In this document: one piece after another, positions 1 to 5,272 of the stretch
Layout of the letters: each line of letters starts with the position of its first letter
Numbering within the stretch: the stretch's first letter is position 1
DNA from: an uncultured Akkermansia sp.
GTDB taxonomy: Bacteria; Verrucomicrobiota; Verrucomicrobiia; Verrucomicrobiales; Akkermansiaceae
Assembly: GCA_947585525.1 (NCBI GenBank)
Contig: CANPXA010000073.1
Location: forward strand, 1-8,123
Direction of reading: 5' to 3'
DNA: 8,123 nucleotides
The notes under the pieces: model-generated
The model's input: the letters and a program-made list of their open reading frames with translations, nothing else
The model's database searches: none
What the model was told of the DNA's origin: nothing
Translations under genes and position numbers: made by a program

Positions 1-49
1 CGGAAGCATAGCTCGCATGAAGGGAAACCCGACCTACCCGTTATACATC

Positions 50-1192
50 ATGTCTGATACATCCAATACGGAAGAAAAGGAAGTCATTCAGTTGGCTCAT
101 TTTGAAATCCCTGATACGCTCAAGCGCGTGGAAGATCCTCATGACCCTAACCACGTCACCTTTATCGCTGAGCCTATTGAAACCGGGTTCGGTCACACGC
201 TCGGCAATTCTCTGCGCCGCGTGTTGCTCAGCTCCCTGGAAGGCGCGGCCATCACGAGTGTGCGTATCGCCGGCGCCCAGCACGAGTTCACTTCCCTCCC
301 CGGCGTTGTCGAGGATGTCACTGAAATTATCCTCAACCTCAAAAAAATCAAGTTTATCCACCACGGCAAGGAACCCCGCACCCTCTCGCTTCACGTTACG
401 AAACAGGGTGTCGTCACTGCCGCCGATATCCAAGAGGACCATATCTACACCGTCGTCAATAAAGACCAGGTCATCTGCCACCTCGACCAAAATACCATCT
501 TTGATTGCGACTTCGAGGTCAATGTCGGTCGCGGCTTTTACACAGCCGACGACAACAACGAAAAGGATCGCCCCATCGGCGTCATCCCCATTGATTCCAT
601 CTTCTCTCCGGTCACCCGCGTCAAGTATGCTGTCGATAACGCTCGTGTCGGTCAAATGACTGAATTCGACAAGCTCATCCTCGACGTCTGGACCGATGGA
701 CGCCTCACTCCCGGCGACGCGATGCTCCAGGCCGCCAGTATCCTGCGCCACCACCTTGATGTCTTCGTGGAGGGCGACAACCGCAGCGTTGCCTTCGATA
801 AGGCTGCCGGCGCTGATCAGGATGCCAACACGGCTCAGATGCGCAAGCTTCTCAGCATGAGCGTGAATGAGATCGAGCTCTCCGTCCGTGCCGCCAACTG
901 CTTGAACAACGCCAACATCACCACCGTCGGCGAACTCGCTATGAAGACCGAAAGCGAAATGCTCAAGTACCGCAACTTCGGTAAGAAGTCTCTCAACGAA
1001 ATTAAAGAGAAACTCGTCCAGTACGGTCTGTCTCTCGGCATGACCTTTGACCCGAAACTCATCACGCCGCCCGCCAGCAATCAACGTCTGCGCGACAAGA
1101 CTGATGAAGGTCGTGCGGCTGACATCCAAGCCCTCATCACCCACAACATCGAAACCTTCGGCATGGATGACGAGGATGACTTCGGCGAATAA
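50..1192 (+). CDS. rpoA: DNA-directed RNA polymerase subunit alpha
   Basis: RpoA forms the homodimeric platform on which beta and beta' assemble, and its C-terminal domain contacts UP elements and activators. Numbering from the ATG at 17: the N-terminal assembly domain spans about 28-255, with the conserved stretch GFGHTLGNSLRRVLLSS at 57-73. A linker follows, then the alpha-CTD at about 278-342, with VRAANCL (R291, N294) and FGKKSLNEIK (G322, K324, S325) matching the DNA-contact residues R265, N268, G296, K298 and S299 of E. coli. After the usual end there is an extra tail of about 49 residues ending in acidic MDDEDDFGE. I prefer the ATG at 50 (MSDTSN, 380 aa) because the 11 residues before it resemble nothing in RpoA. 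The ATG at 17 has a GGAAG 10 nt upstream and cannot be excluded. rplQ follows after 33 nt, the usual order; the promoter lies left of the window. Confidence 0.97.
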   Translation: MSDTSNTEEKEVIQLAHFEIPDTLKRVEDPHDPNHVTFIAEPIETGFGHTLGNSLRRVLLSSLEGAAITSVRIAGAQHEFTSLPGVVEDVTEIILNLKKIKFIHHGKEPRTLSLHVTKQGVVTAADIQEDHIYTVVNKDQVICHLDQNTIFDCDFEVNVGRGFYTADDNNEKDRPIGVIPIDSIFSPVTRVKYAVDNARVGQMTEFDKLILDVWTDGRLTPGDAMLQAASILRHHLDVFVEGDNRSVAFDKAAGADQDANTAQMRKLLSMSVNEIELSVRAANCLNNANITTVGELAMKTESEMLKYRNFGKKSLNEIKEKLVQYGLSLGMTFDPKLITPPASNQRLRDKTDEGRAADIQALITHNIETFGMDDEDDFGE

Positions 1193-1225
1193 AACTAACC
1201 CTCACATCAAGATATCTGAAACATT

Positions 1226-1705
1226 ATGAGACACGGAGTAAAAAAGGCTAAACTGCAACGTCCTGCCTCCCATCGCAAGGCTCTGCTTGCCAACCAGGCT
1301 TGCAGCCTCATCAATCACGGACGCATCACCACCACTCTTGCCAAGGCTAAAGCTCTCCGCCCCTTTGCGGAGAAGCTCATCACCATGGGCAAGGATGGCT
1401 CCCTTCATGCTCGCCGCCGCGCCTTGGCTATCTTGCCTCAGCCGCGCACGGTGAAGAAGCTGTTTGATGAAGTGGCTGCTGCGACGAAAGATCGTCAGGG
1501 CGGCTACACGCGTATCGTAAAGCTCGGGGCACGCAAAACTGATAGCGCCCCTATGGCTCTCATCGAAATCATTGACCTGCCTCACGCCGCCACGGAAAAA
1601 GCGGCCCCTGCTACGACAACGGCATCGGCCAACACGCTTCCGGAGACTCCGGCAGCTACTGAGTCCACCCCGACTCCCGCTGCTGAGGACTCGGCGCAGG
1701 CCTGA
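1226..1705 (+). CDS. rplQ: 50S ribosomal protein L17 with a C-terminal low-complexity tail
   Basis: L17 is a large-subunit ribosomal protein, normally the last gene of the alpha operon, as here. The start MRHGVKKAKLQRPASHRKALLANQACSL is the family signature (MRHrk...L.R...HR.alL.N...sLi), followed by HGRITTTLAKAKALRPFAEKLIT at 31-53 and the closing GGYTRIVKLG...APMALIEI at 92-115. The conserved core ends near residue 120. Residues 121-159 form an Ala/Thr/Pro/Glu-rich tail that is probably disordered and absent from the 127-residue E. coli protein. The ATG lies 33 nt after the rpoA stop. No Shine-Dalgarno sequence is visible in CAAGATATCTGAAACATT just upstream, so translation may depend on coupling or an A-rich leader. 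A strong terminator begins 26 nt past the stop. Confidence 0.97.
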   Translation: MRHGVKKAKLQRPASHRKALLANQACSLINHGRITTTLAKAKALRPFAEKLITMGKDGSLHARRRALAILPQPRTVKKLFDEVAAATKDRQGGYTRIVKLGARKTDSAPMALIEIIDLPHAATEKAAPATTTASANTLPETPAATESTPTPAAEDSAQA

Positions 1706-1731
1706 GCCTTCCTCTTATCATTCAATCAATC

Positions 1732-1768
1732 AGCCGCTCTCCCGCAGGTGTGGGAGAGCGGCTCTTTT
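1732..1768 (+). terminator. Rho-independent terminator of the rpoA-rplQ operon
   Basis: AGCCGCTCTCCC (1732-1743) pairs perfectly with GGGAGAGCGGCT (1752-1763), giving 12 bp. The 8-nt loop can close further through a G-U and a C-G pair. CTTTTCT follows. It sits 26 nt after the rplQ stop, where the end of the ribosomal-protein operon is expected. On the opposite strand the hairpin is not followed by a T-run, so it looks directional. Confidence 0.92.
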
Positions 1769-1830
1769 CTGTCGGCTTGGGTCGGATGTGATGCAACTTC
1801 CCGTTTTTCACTTCTTGGGCGAAATAATGC

Positions 1831-1859
1831 TTGCAAAATGACGCCTTTTCGCATATAGT
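1831..1859 (+). promoter_or_regulatory. Sigma-70-type promoter for tRNA-Ser
   Basis: TTGCAA (1831-1836) and TATAGT (1854-1859) are separated by exactly 17 nt. The predicted transcription start is near 1866, about 24 nt before the mature tRNA. It lies just after the rplQ terminator, so the tRNA probably has its own transcription unit. Four of six -35 and five of six -10 positions match the consensus. Confidence 0.65.
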
Positions 1860-1865
1860 CTGCTC

Positions 1866-1883
1866 GCTCGCTTCTCAGCGAGC
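1866..1883 (+). other. Hairpin in the 5' leader of pre-tRNA-Ser
   Basis: GCTCGCT (1866-1872), a TCTC loop and AGCGAGC (1877-1883) form a perfect 7-bp stem-loop, 6 nt before the mature tRNA 5' end. It begins at the predicted transcription start. It may protect the precursor or help RNase P position itself; no role can be proven from sequence. Confidence 0.5.
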
Positions 1884-1889
1884 TTCTTA

Positions 1890-1977
1890 GGGCGGGTGTC
1901 AGAGTGGTCGAATGAGCACGATTGGAAATCGTGTGTGCGCCAAAAGCGTACCGAGGGTTCGAATCCCTCCCCGTCCG
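1890..1977 (+). tRNA. tRNA-Ser (anticodon GGA), no encoded CCA
   Basis: This class II tRNA, which reads UCC and UCU codons, folds completely. The acceptor is GGGCGGG (1890-1896) with CCCGTCC (1970-1976), including one G-U pair. The anticodon stem is CACGA/TCGTG around loop TTGGAAA, with anticodon GGA at 1924-1926. The long variable arm has a 6-bp stem GTGCGC/GCGTAC, diagnostic of serine, leucine or tyrosine tRNAs. The T-arm is GAGGG-TTCGAAT-CCCTC (1953-1969) and the discriminator is G1977. The overall sequence closely parallels E. coli tRNA-Ser(GGA). CTG follows the discriminator, so CCA must be added enzymatically. The gene faces aroK, whose stop codon is 7 nt away. Confidence 0.96.
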
Positions 1978-1984
1978 CTGCGGG

Positions 1985-2563
1985 TTACTGCAAGGACTTT
2001 GCGAATTGAGCGGAACGAGCGACGATAAAGTCAGCAACCTGCTGGGGTTGGAGTTGAGAAGAGGCAATGCTGATGTGGCATGTCTCAGCATAGAGGGGGT
2101 AACGTTCGTCAATGAGACGGTGTAAGGTCGCCTCGCGATCATTCTCCGCGAGCAGCGGACGTCCGTGGGAACGTGCTGTACGCTGGAGGAGGGTGGGGAG
2201 ATCGACATTGAGCCACACCGTGAAGCCCAGGCGTCGGAGAATGGAACGATTTTCCTCGCGCAGGACAACCCCGCCACCTGTGGAGATGACATGAATCTTG
2301 TGGTCACGCAGGAAAGCCTTCTCCATGTAGTGCAGGAGCGCTGTTTCCAACGCACGGAAATGGGCTTCTCCCTTGGTTCGGAAAATTTCTGAAATGGACA
2401 TTCCGACCTGTTCCTCAATGACGGAATCCATATCCAGAAAGGGGAGCCCCGTGGCGCGGCTGATCTCCTTACCGATGGTCGTCTTACCGGAGCCCATCAA
2501 TCCGATAAGGATGATAGATTGTGTGTAAGTCTGCTCGCTTTTTTCATCCATGCCCATCGACAT
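1985..2563 (-). CDS. aroK: Shikimate kinase
   Basis: This cytosolic enzyme phosphorylates shikimate at the 3-hydroxyl with ATP, the fifth step towards chorismate and aromatic amino acids. Numbered from the ATG at 2563 (192 aa), the P-loop GLMGSGKTT is at 21-29. D46 in LDMD and R70 in GEAHFRALE are the expected shikimate-binding residues, GGG is at 96-98, the lid arginine is R135 in RPLL, and R154 lies in ERYPLY. About 15 N-terminal residues precede the usual family start. The dapF stop TGA shares its A with this ATG (TGATG), implying translational coupling. A GTG one codon upstream (2566) and ATGs at 2557 and 2551 are alternative starts. It is the last gene of the minus-strand operon and runs almost into the convergent tRNA-Ser. 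Confidence 0.95.
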   Translation of the reverse strand: MSMGMDEKSEQTYTQSIILIGLMGSGKTTIGKEISRATGLPFLDMDSVIEEQVGMSISEIFRTKGEAHFRALETALLHYMEKAFLRDHKIHVISTGGGVVLREENRSILRRLGFTVWLNVDLPTLLQRTARSHGRPLLAENDREATLHRLIDERYPLYAETCHISIASSQLQPQQVADFIVARSAQFAKSLQ

Positions 2564-3384
2564 CACAACGAAATCGTGCCCTCAAACACCATGACGGCCG
2601 GTCCCGTGAGAGTAACTTGACGAAAATCGGATTTCCCCTCGCGTTGGAAAGCCACACTCAATGTGCAACCTCCCGCCACATCAAGAGAAATGGGAGAGGG
2701 AGCCCCCGTGAGCGCGGCGTGCAGCAACGCCGTGGCAGTCATCCCCGTGCCACAGGCAAGCGTCTCTCCCTCCACTCCCCTTTCGTAAGTGCGCAGTTTG
2801 AGGTGCTGAGGAGAGAGCACACAGGCAAAGTTGGCGTTCGTACCGGCGGGGGCAAATTCCGGGTGGTAGCGTAGCCACGAACCTAATTTCATGATGTCCA
2901 GATCATCCACGCTGTCCATGTACACCACGGCATGGGGAACCCCGGTGTTGACGAAATGCACAGGGAAAGGCAGCACATCCGAGGGAGCGAGGGCGTTCAA
3001 TTTCATATCCTTCGGCGTGGTGAGCTGCACGGTTACGGAACGGTCCTCATTCATGCGTCCCTCCACGATACCGGCCAAGGTCTCAAAGCGCAGCAAGGGA
3101 TGCTTGCCTCCGGTGAGATAATCCACAAATGCCGTGAAACAACGGGCGCCGTTGCCGCACATCTCAGCTTCACCGCCGTCGGAATTGTAATAACGCATCC
3201 TCACATCGCCACCTGCCTGCGCAGGCTCCACGGCGATGAGACCGTCACCGCCCACGCCGAAGCGGCGATCACAGAGGGCTGCTATGTTGTCATGCGTGAG
3301 TACGTCGGAAAGGGAAAGATCGCGGTTATCGACCATGACAAAATCGTTTCCCGCACCGGTCATTTTATGGAAATGGAGTATCAT
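2563..3384 (-). CDS. dapF: Diaminopimelate epimerase
   Basis: DapF interconverts LL- and meso-diaminopimelate without a cofactor, supplying lysine synthesis and the cross-linking residue of peptidoglycan. The 273-aa product has the standard family length. It begins MILHFHKMTGAGNDFVMVDN, the conserved N-terminal signature. The two catalytic cysteines are visible: C76 in MCGNGARC and C211 in ACGTG, the latter preceded by YERGVEGETL. Other family blocks are FGVGGDG (42-48), NTGVPHAV (146-153) and GTNANF (181-186). An upstream in-frame TTG at 3408 would overlap the preceding gene and adds eight unconserved residues, so the ATG at 3384 is chosen. It lies 20 nt after the beta-barrel gene stop and overlaps aroK by one base. 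No Shine-Dalgarno site is evident. Confidence 0.96.
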   Translation of the reverse strand: MILHFHKMTGAGNDFVMVDNRDLSLSDVLTHDNIAALCDRRFGVGGDGLIAVEPAQAGGDVRMRYYNSDGGEAEMCGNGARCFTAFVDYLTGGKHPLLRFETLAGIVEGRMNEDRSVTVQLTTPKDMKLNALAPSDVLPFPVHFVNTGVPHAVVYMDSVDDLDIMKLGSWLRYHPEFAPAGTNANFACVLSPQHLKLRTYERGVEGETLACGTGMTATALLHAALTGAPSPISLDVAGGCTLSVAFQREGKSDFRQVTLTGPAVMVFEGTISL

Positions 3385-3404
3385 TGTTTGAGGCAAAATA
3401 AATG

Positions 3405-4256
3405 TCAAAAGCGGAAAGAAGCGCCGATGCGCACCTCATGCCAGCGCATGCTACCGGTCTTTTCATGAGGAATCTCCGGAATGGAATAATTCATCTTGGG
3501 TTCGGCCGTGGAGCCGCGGAATTGATACCCCACGTACAAGACGGTATTCGACGTCAGGCGATACCCGATGTTGACGTAACCGGCGTACGCAAGACCCACG
3601 TCCGTGTCGCGCTGTCCATCGCCCCATTCATCGTAGTAGGGATAATAATAGCCACTCCATCCATAGCCGTAGTCGATATCCAGCGTCTGCACATCCATGC
3701 CGCACTTCGCACCCAACTGCAGCACCCATCGCCTCCCGAGGGACTGAGTGAAACGATAGCCGACCATCAATGTAAAGCTCGAGCGGTCATAGCTGTCCGT
3801 GAAGGGATAGATGTCTTGACCATCATCGACCCAAAAATCATTGGTCTGTCCACCGCCGGCAAAGCCGATGGAAGCGGTGATGGCATGGCGCTTTGAGAGA
3901 CGGTACGCGCCTTCAAGTTCAAACCCCGCGATATCACATGCATAACGGTGATCCGGCGATGCTTTGAAGCCGTACTCCAAATTGAGTCCGACCTCATAGC
4001 TGCCCGGATCCATGTAACGAGGAACGAGCGGCGAATAGTACCCCTGCGGCTGCCCGGCTGCGGCGGGATAGGGTTGGGGTGGCGTCGGCATCGCCTGAGG
4101 CGCCGGAGCAGATGGAGGCGGGGTCTGAGCATAGTTGGGATTCTGCACAGGTCCCCCTGTCTGCGGGTTGTAAACCACGGGGTAATCCGGCAACGAAGCC
4201 GCCTGAGCGGCTGTAGCCGTCCCCACGAGTGCGAGGATAAGGAATTGCTTTTTCAT
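3405..4256 (-). CDS. Outer-membrane beta-barrel protein with Pro-rich N-terminal region
   Basis: A secreted 283-aa protein of no family I can name. Residues 1-19 are a classical signal peptide (MKKQ, hydrophobic core, TAAQA before ASL). Residues 20-82 are rich in Pro, Gln, Ala and Tyr and are probably disordered. From about 86 there are roughly eight amphipathic strands (for example YEVGLNLEYGF, HAITASIGFAG, FTLMVGYRFTQ, TVLYVGYQFRG), with Tyr/Gly/Asp-rich loops such as GYGWSGYYYPYYDEWGDG at 197-214. The last strand, RWHEVRIGASFRF, ends in Phe, the typical signal for BAM-mediated insertion. An 8-stranded OmpX/OmpW-like barrel is therefore likely. Cysteines at 107 and 185 could pair. The reading frame extends to 4490, but the ATG at 4256 gives the signal peptide and sits 15 nt downstream of the predicted transcription start. 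It heads the operon with dapF and aroK. Confidence 0.8.
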   Translation of the reverse strand: MKKQFLILALVGTATAAQAASLPDYPVVYNPQTGGPVQNPNYAQTPPPSAPAPQAMPTPPQPYPAAAGQPQGYYSPLVPRYMDPGSYEVGLNLEYGFKASPDHRYACDIAGFELEGAYRLSKRHAITASIGFAGGGQTNDFWVDDGQDIYPFTDSYDRSSFTLMVGYRFTQSLGRRWVLQLGAKCGMDVQTLDIDYGYGWSGYYYPYYDEWGDGQRDTDVGLAYAGYVNIGYRLTSNTVLYVGYQFRGSTAEPKMNYSIPEIPHEKTGSMRWHEVRIGASFRF

Positions 4257-4277
4257 GGTTGATAAGCGCTTGAGTGT

Positions 4278-4306
4278 TTTATAGCAAAAAACGCATTCGT
4301 ACGCAA
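4278..4306 (-). promoter_or_regulatory. Promoter of the beta-barrel-dapF-aroK operon
   Basis: Read on the minus strand, TTGCGT (4306-4301) and TATAAA (4283-4278) are separated by exactly 17 nt. The predicted start is near 4271, giving a leader of about 15 nt before the ATG at 4256. No better candidate is seen nearer the gene. Because dapF and aroK lack their own obvious promoters, this one probably drives all three genes. Confidence 0.7.
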
Positions 4307-4469
4307 GCTTATAGACCCGCTCGCCGCACGAGCCGCTCCCACGGACGTGCACCCTTTGCCTCCTGTAGGAACGCAAAATTTCCTCATTTTCTACGCCCTC
4401 CTTTCGGCTCCCGTGCCGGAACCCACATCCGTCCCAAGAAAAACGCGATCCCAACAGGCGGTTATCGGA

Positions 4470-4488
4470 GTGTGATGTAACATAACAC
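4470..4488. promoter_or_regulatory. Imperfect palindrome, possible operator
   Basis: GTGTGATGTAACATAACAC is a 19-nt inverted repeat (GTGT-g-ATGT-A-ACAT-a-ACAC) with a single mismatched pair. The size and symmetry suit a dimeric regulator. It is about 165 nt upstream of the beta-barrel promoter and 8 nt from the start of the heptamer array, so it may equally be the outer edge of the repeat element. Confidence 0.25.
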
Positions 4489-4496
4489 ATTGATTA

Positions 4497-4517
4497 TGTA
4501 CGATGTACGATGGACGA
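4497..4517 (+). repeat. Heptamer array, left side of repeat copy A
   Basis: Three tandem 7-mers: TGTACGA, TGTACGA, TGGACGA. They end 8 nt before the core repeat. In copy B (7252-7273, opposite orientation) two TTTACGA units sit at the same 8-nt distance from the core, so array and core form one unit. A third array (4660-4687) points the opposite way, so copy A is bracketed by inverted heptamer arrays. Confidence 0.8.
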
Positions 4518-4525
4518 TGCCCAGA

Positions 4526-4592
4526 GTTCGGCGGCTACGCCGCGAATTTGGCGAACGAGAAGGCTTCTTGCAAGCCATCATCATGATGATGG
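4526..4592 (+). repeat. Core intergenic repeat, copy A
   Basis: This stretch of about 67 bp recurs in inverted orientation at 7185-7251; by hand alignment about 60 of 67 positions match. It contains a potential hairpin CGGCG-GCTA-CGCCG (4529-4542), a second GGCTT-CTTGC-AAGCC (4562-4576), and a perfect 18-bp palindrome CCATCATCATGATGATGG (4575-4592). It has no open frame worth calling and lies between the divergently facing ends of two minus-strand transcription units. It resembles a MITE- or BIME-like dispersed element, but I recognise no named family. Confidence 0.8.
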
Positions 4593-4659
4593 ATCGAGAG
4601 AACTTGCCCGCATACGTTCATGAAGCAGAAAATCTGTGCAAAGCGCACATTATCAACAT

Positions 4660-4687
4660 ATCGTAAATCGTAATTCGTAATTCGTAA
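4660..4687 (+). repeat. Heptamer array, right side of repeat copy A
   Basis: Four perfect-length 7-mers: ATCGTAA, ATCGTAA, TTCGTAA, TTCGTAA, followed directly by the conserved hairpin. Related arrays lie at 7260-7273 and 7389-7402. The motif is the inverse complement of the TTTACGA/TGTACGA type seen at 4497-4517. Confidence 0.85.
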
Positions 4688-4691
4688 ATAG

Positions 4692-4715
4692 CAAACGCAT
4701 TTCCTAATGCGTTTG
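4692..4715 (-). terminator. Conserved hairpin downstream of the lipoprotein gene
   Basis: CAAACGCATT (4692-4701) and AATGCGTTTG (4706-4715) form a 10-bp stem with a TCCT loop. It starts 26 nt past the stop of the minus-strand gene at 4742. On that strand it is followed by TATTTACGAATTACG rather than a clean U-run, so termination is plausible but not certain. A nearly identical hairpin occurs at 7404-7431 in the same position after the RNase Z gene. Confidence 0.55.
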
Positions 4716-4741
4716 GCGGGATTGCCCTCTCTTTTCTAACT

Positions 4742-5191
4742 TCAATCGCGGCGAGCGTCATCCTCGGCGCGATAGCGGTCTATATAATTTTGCGGGATGA
4801 AGTGGTTGCACATGCCGCCGCCGTTAAATTGCGAGGTGTAGGAGGTGACGCGATCTTTCGTAAAGGTGAGGCGGAGTACCGCGACCTGAGGAATCGTGCT
4901 CACTCCCTGGTACGGCGGGACAAAGGTGCTGTGTATCCCGCCATAGCGATCCACCCACGTGTCGGAGTACCCGGGTACGACATAATTGGTCAGGTATGTC
5001 CCATCGTACGCCCATTCCATGACCTTCGTCTTTCCTTCTTCGTAGATGTGCGTCGGGACTCCCACAATGGAGACGACCTGCGAACTGGTTTGCCCGATGA
5101 GCTCCTGGCAGAACCGCTCGTTGTAGCACGTCGTGCAAGCTGTGGAGAGCAGGACGAAAGCAGCGATGACGGTAGGCACTATTTTCAGCAT
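4742..5191 (-). CDS. Small putative lipoprotein, possibly SmpA/BamE-like fold
   Basis: A 149-aa exported protein with no firm family assignment. Residues 1-18 form a hydrophobic signal (MLKIVPTVIAAFVLLSTA) ending at C19. STA-C is a degenerate lipobox, since Leu is expected at -3, so lipidation is likely but unproven. The segment FCQELIGQTSSQVVSIVGVPTHIYEEGKTKVMEWAYDG contains, at about 33-50, the G.t...V...lG.P pattern of SmpA/OmlA (BamE) domains. A later strand-like VAVLRLTFTKDRVTSY fits the same fold. Additional cysteines are C22, C28 and C128. The tail is charged (RYRAEDDARRD). GGGGAG lies about 12 nt upstream of the ATG, a rather distant ribosome site. It is divergent from the deacetylase, with 81 nt between the starts. 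Confidence 0.72.
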   Translation of the reverse strand: MLKIVPTVIAAFVLLSTACTTCYNERFCQELIGQTSSQVVSIVGVPTHIYEEGKTKVMEWAYDGTYLTNYVVPGYSDTWVDRYGGIHSTFVPPYQGVSTIPQVAVLRLTFTKDRVTSYTSQFNGGGMCNHFIPQNYIDRYRAEDDARRD

Positions 5192-5235
5192 GCCTTCATT
5201 CTACTCCCCTTGCCCTCTCTCAGCAAGAAAAAAGC

Positions 5236-5263
5236 TTGCCAAGAGCGAGTAATGTGCTAGTCT
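5236..5263 (+). promoter_or_regulatory. Weak candidate promoter for the deacetylase
   Basis: TTGCCA (5236-5241) and TAGTCT (5258-5263) are 16 nt apart. The predicted start is only a few bases before the ATG at 5273, which would make the mRNA nearly leaderless. The -10 match is poor. It lies in the 81-nt divergent gap where a promoter is required. Confidence 0.25.
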
Positions 5264-5272
5264 TGTGCGCAG

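Larger units (their letters stand above)
4307..4741. other. Intergenic region carrying repeat copy A
   Basis: No credible gene is present in these 435 bases. The left part (4307-4469) shows no recognisable motif beyond a weak 5-bp hairpin, GCTCG/CGAGC, at 4319-4333. The right part holds the 19-nt palindrome, two heptamer arrays, the core repeat, a small stem TGTGC/GCACA at 4635-4649, and the conserved terminal hairpin. Small open frames here have no Shine-Dalgarno site or protein-like composition. Confidence 0.7.

Noticed and set aside
41..1144. A 367-residue open frame antisense to rpoA
   Set aside because: It mirrors a well-supported rpoA gene in a GC-rich coding sequence and has no recognisable domains; long antisense frames are a common by-product of codon bias.
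1890..1977. tRNA gene as an attachment site of an integrated element
   Set aside because: No integrase and no duplicated tRNA 3' end was seen; housekeeping genes lie on both sides.
3402..3896. Plus-strand open frame opposite the beta-barrel gene
   Set aside because: The minus strand encodes a coherent signal peptide and barrel strands; the plus-strand product has no coherent features.
4257..4490. N-terminal extension of the beta-barrel protein up to the ATG at 4490
   Set aside because: It would bury the signal peptide 78 residues inside the protein and would cross the predicted promoter.
4593..4659. Homology between the outer flanks of repeat copies A and B beyond the core
   Set aside because: Only short scattered words match (for example TATCAACA-like), no better than chance by eye.
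4497..4687. CRISPR array
   Set aside because: The repeats are 7 bp and directly tandem without unique spacers, and no cas gene is present.
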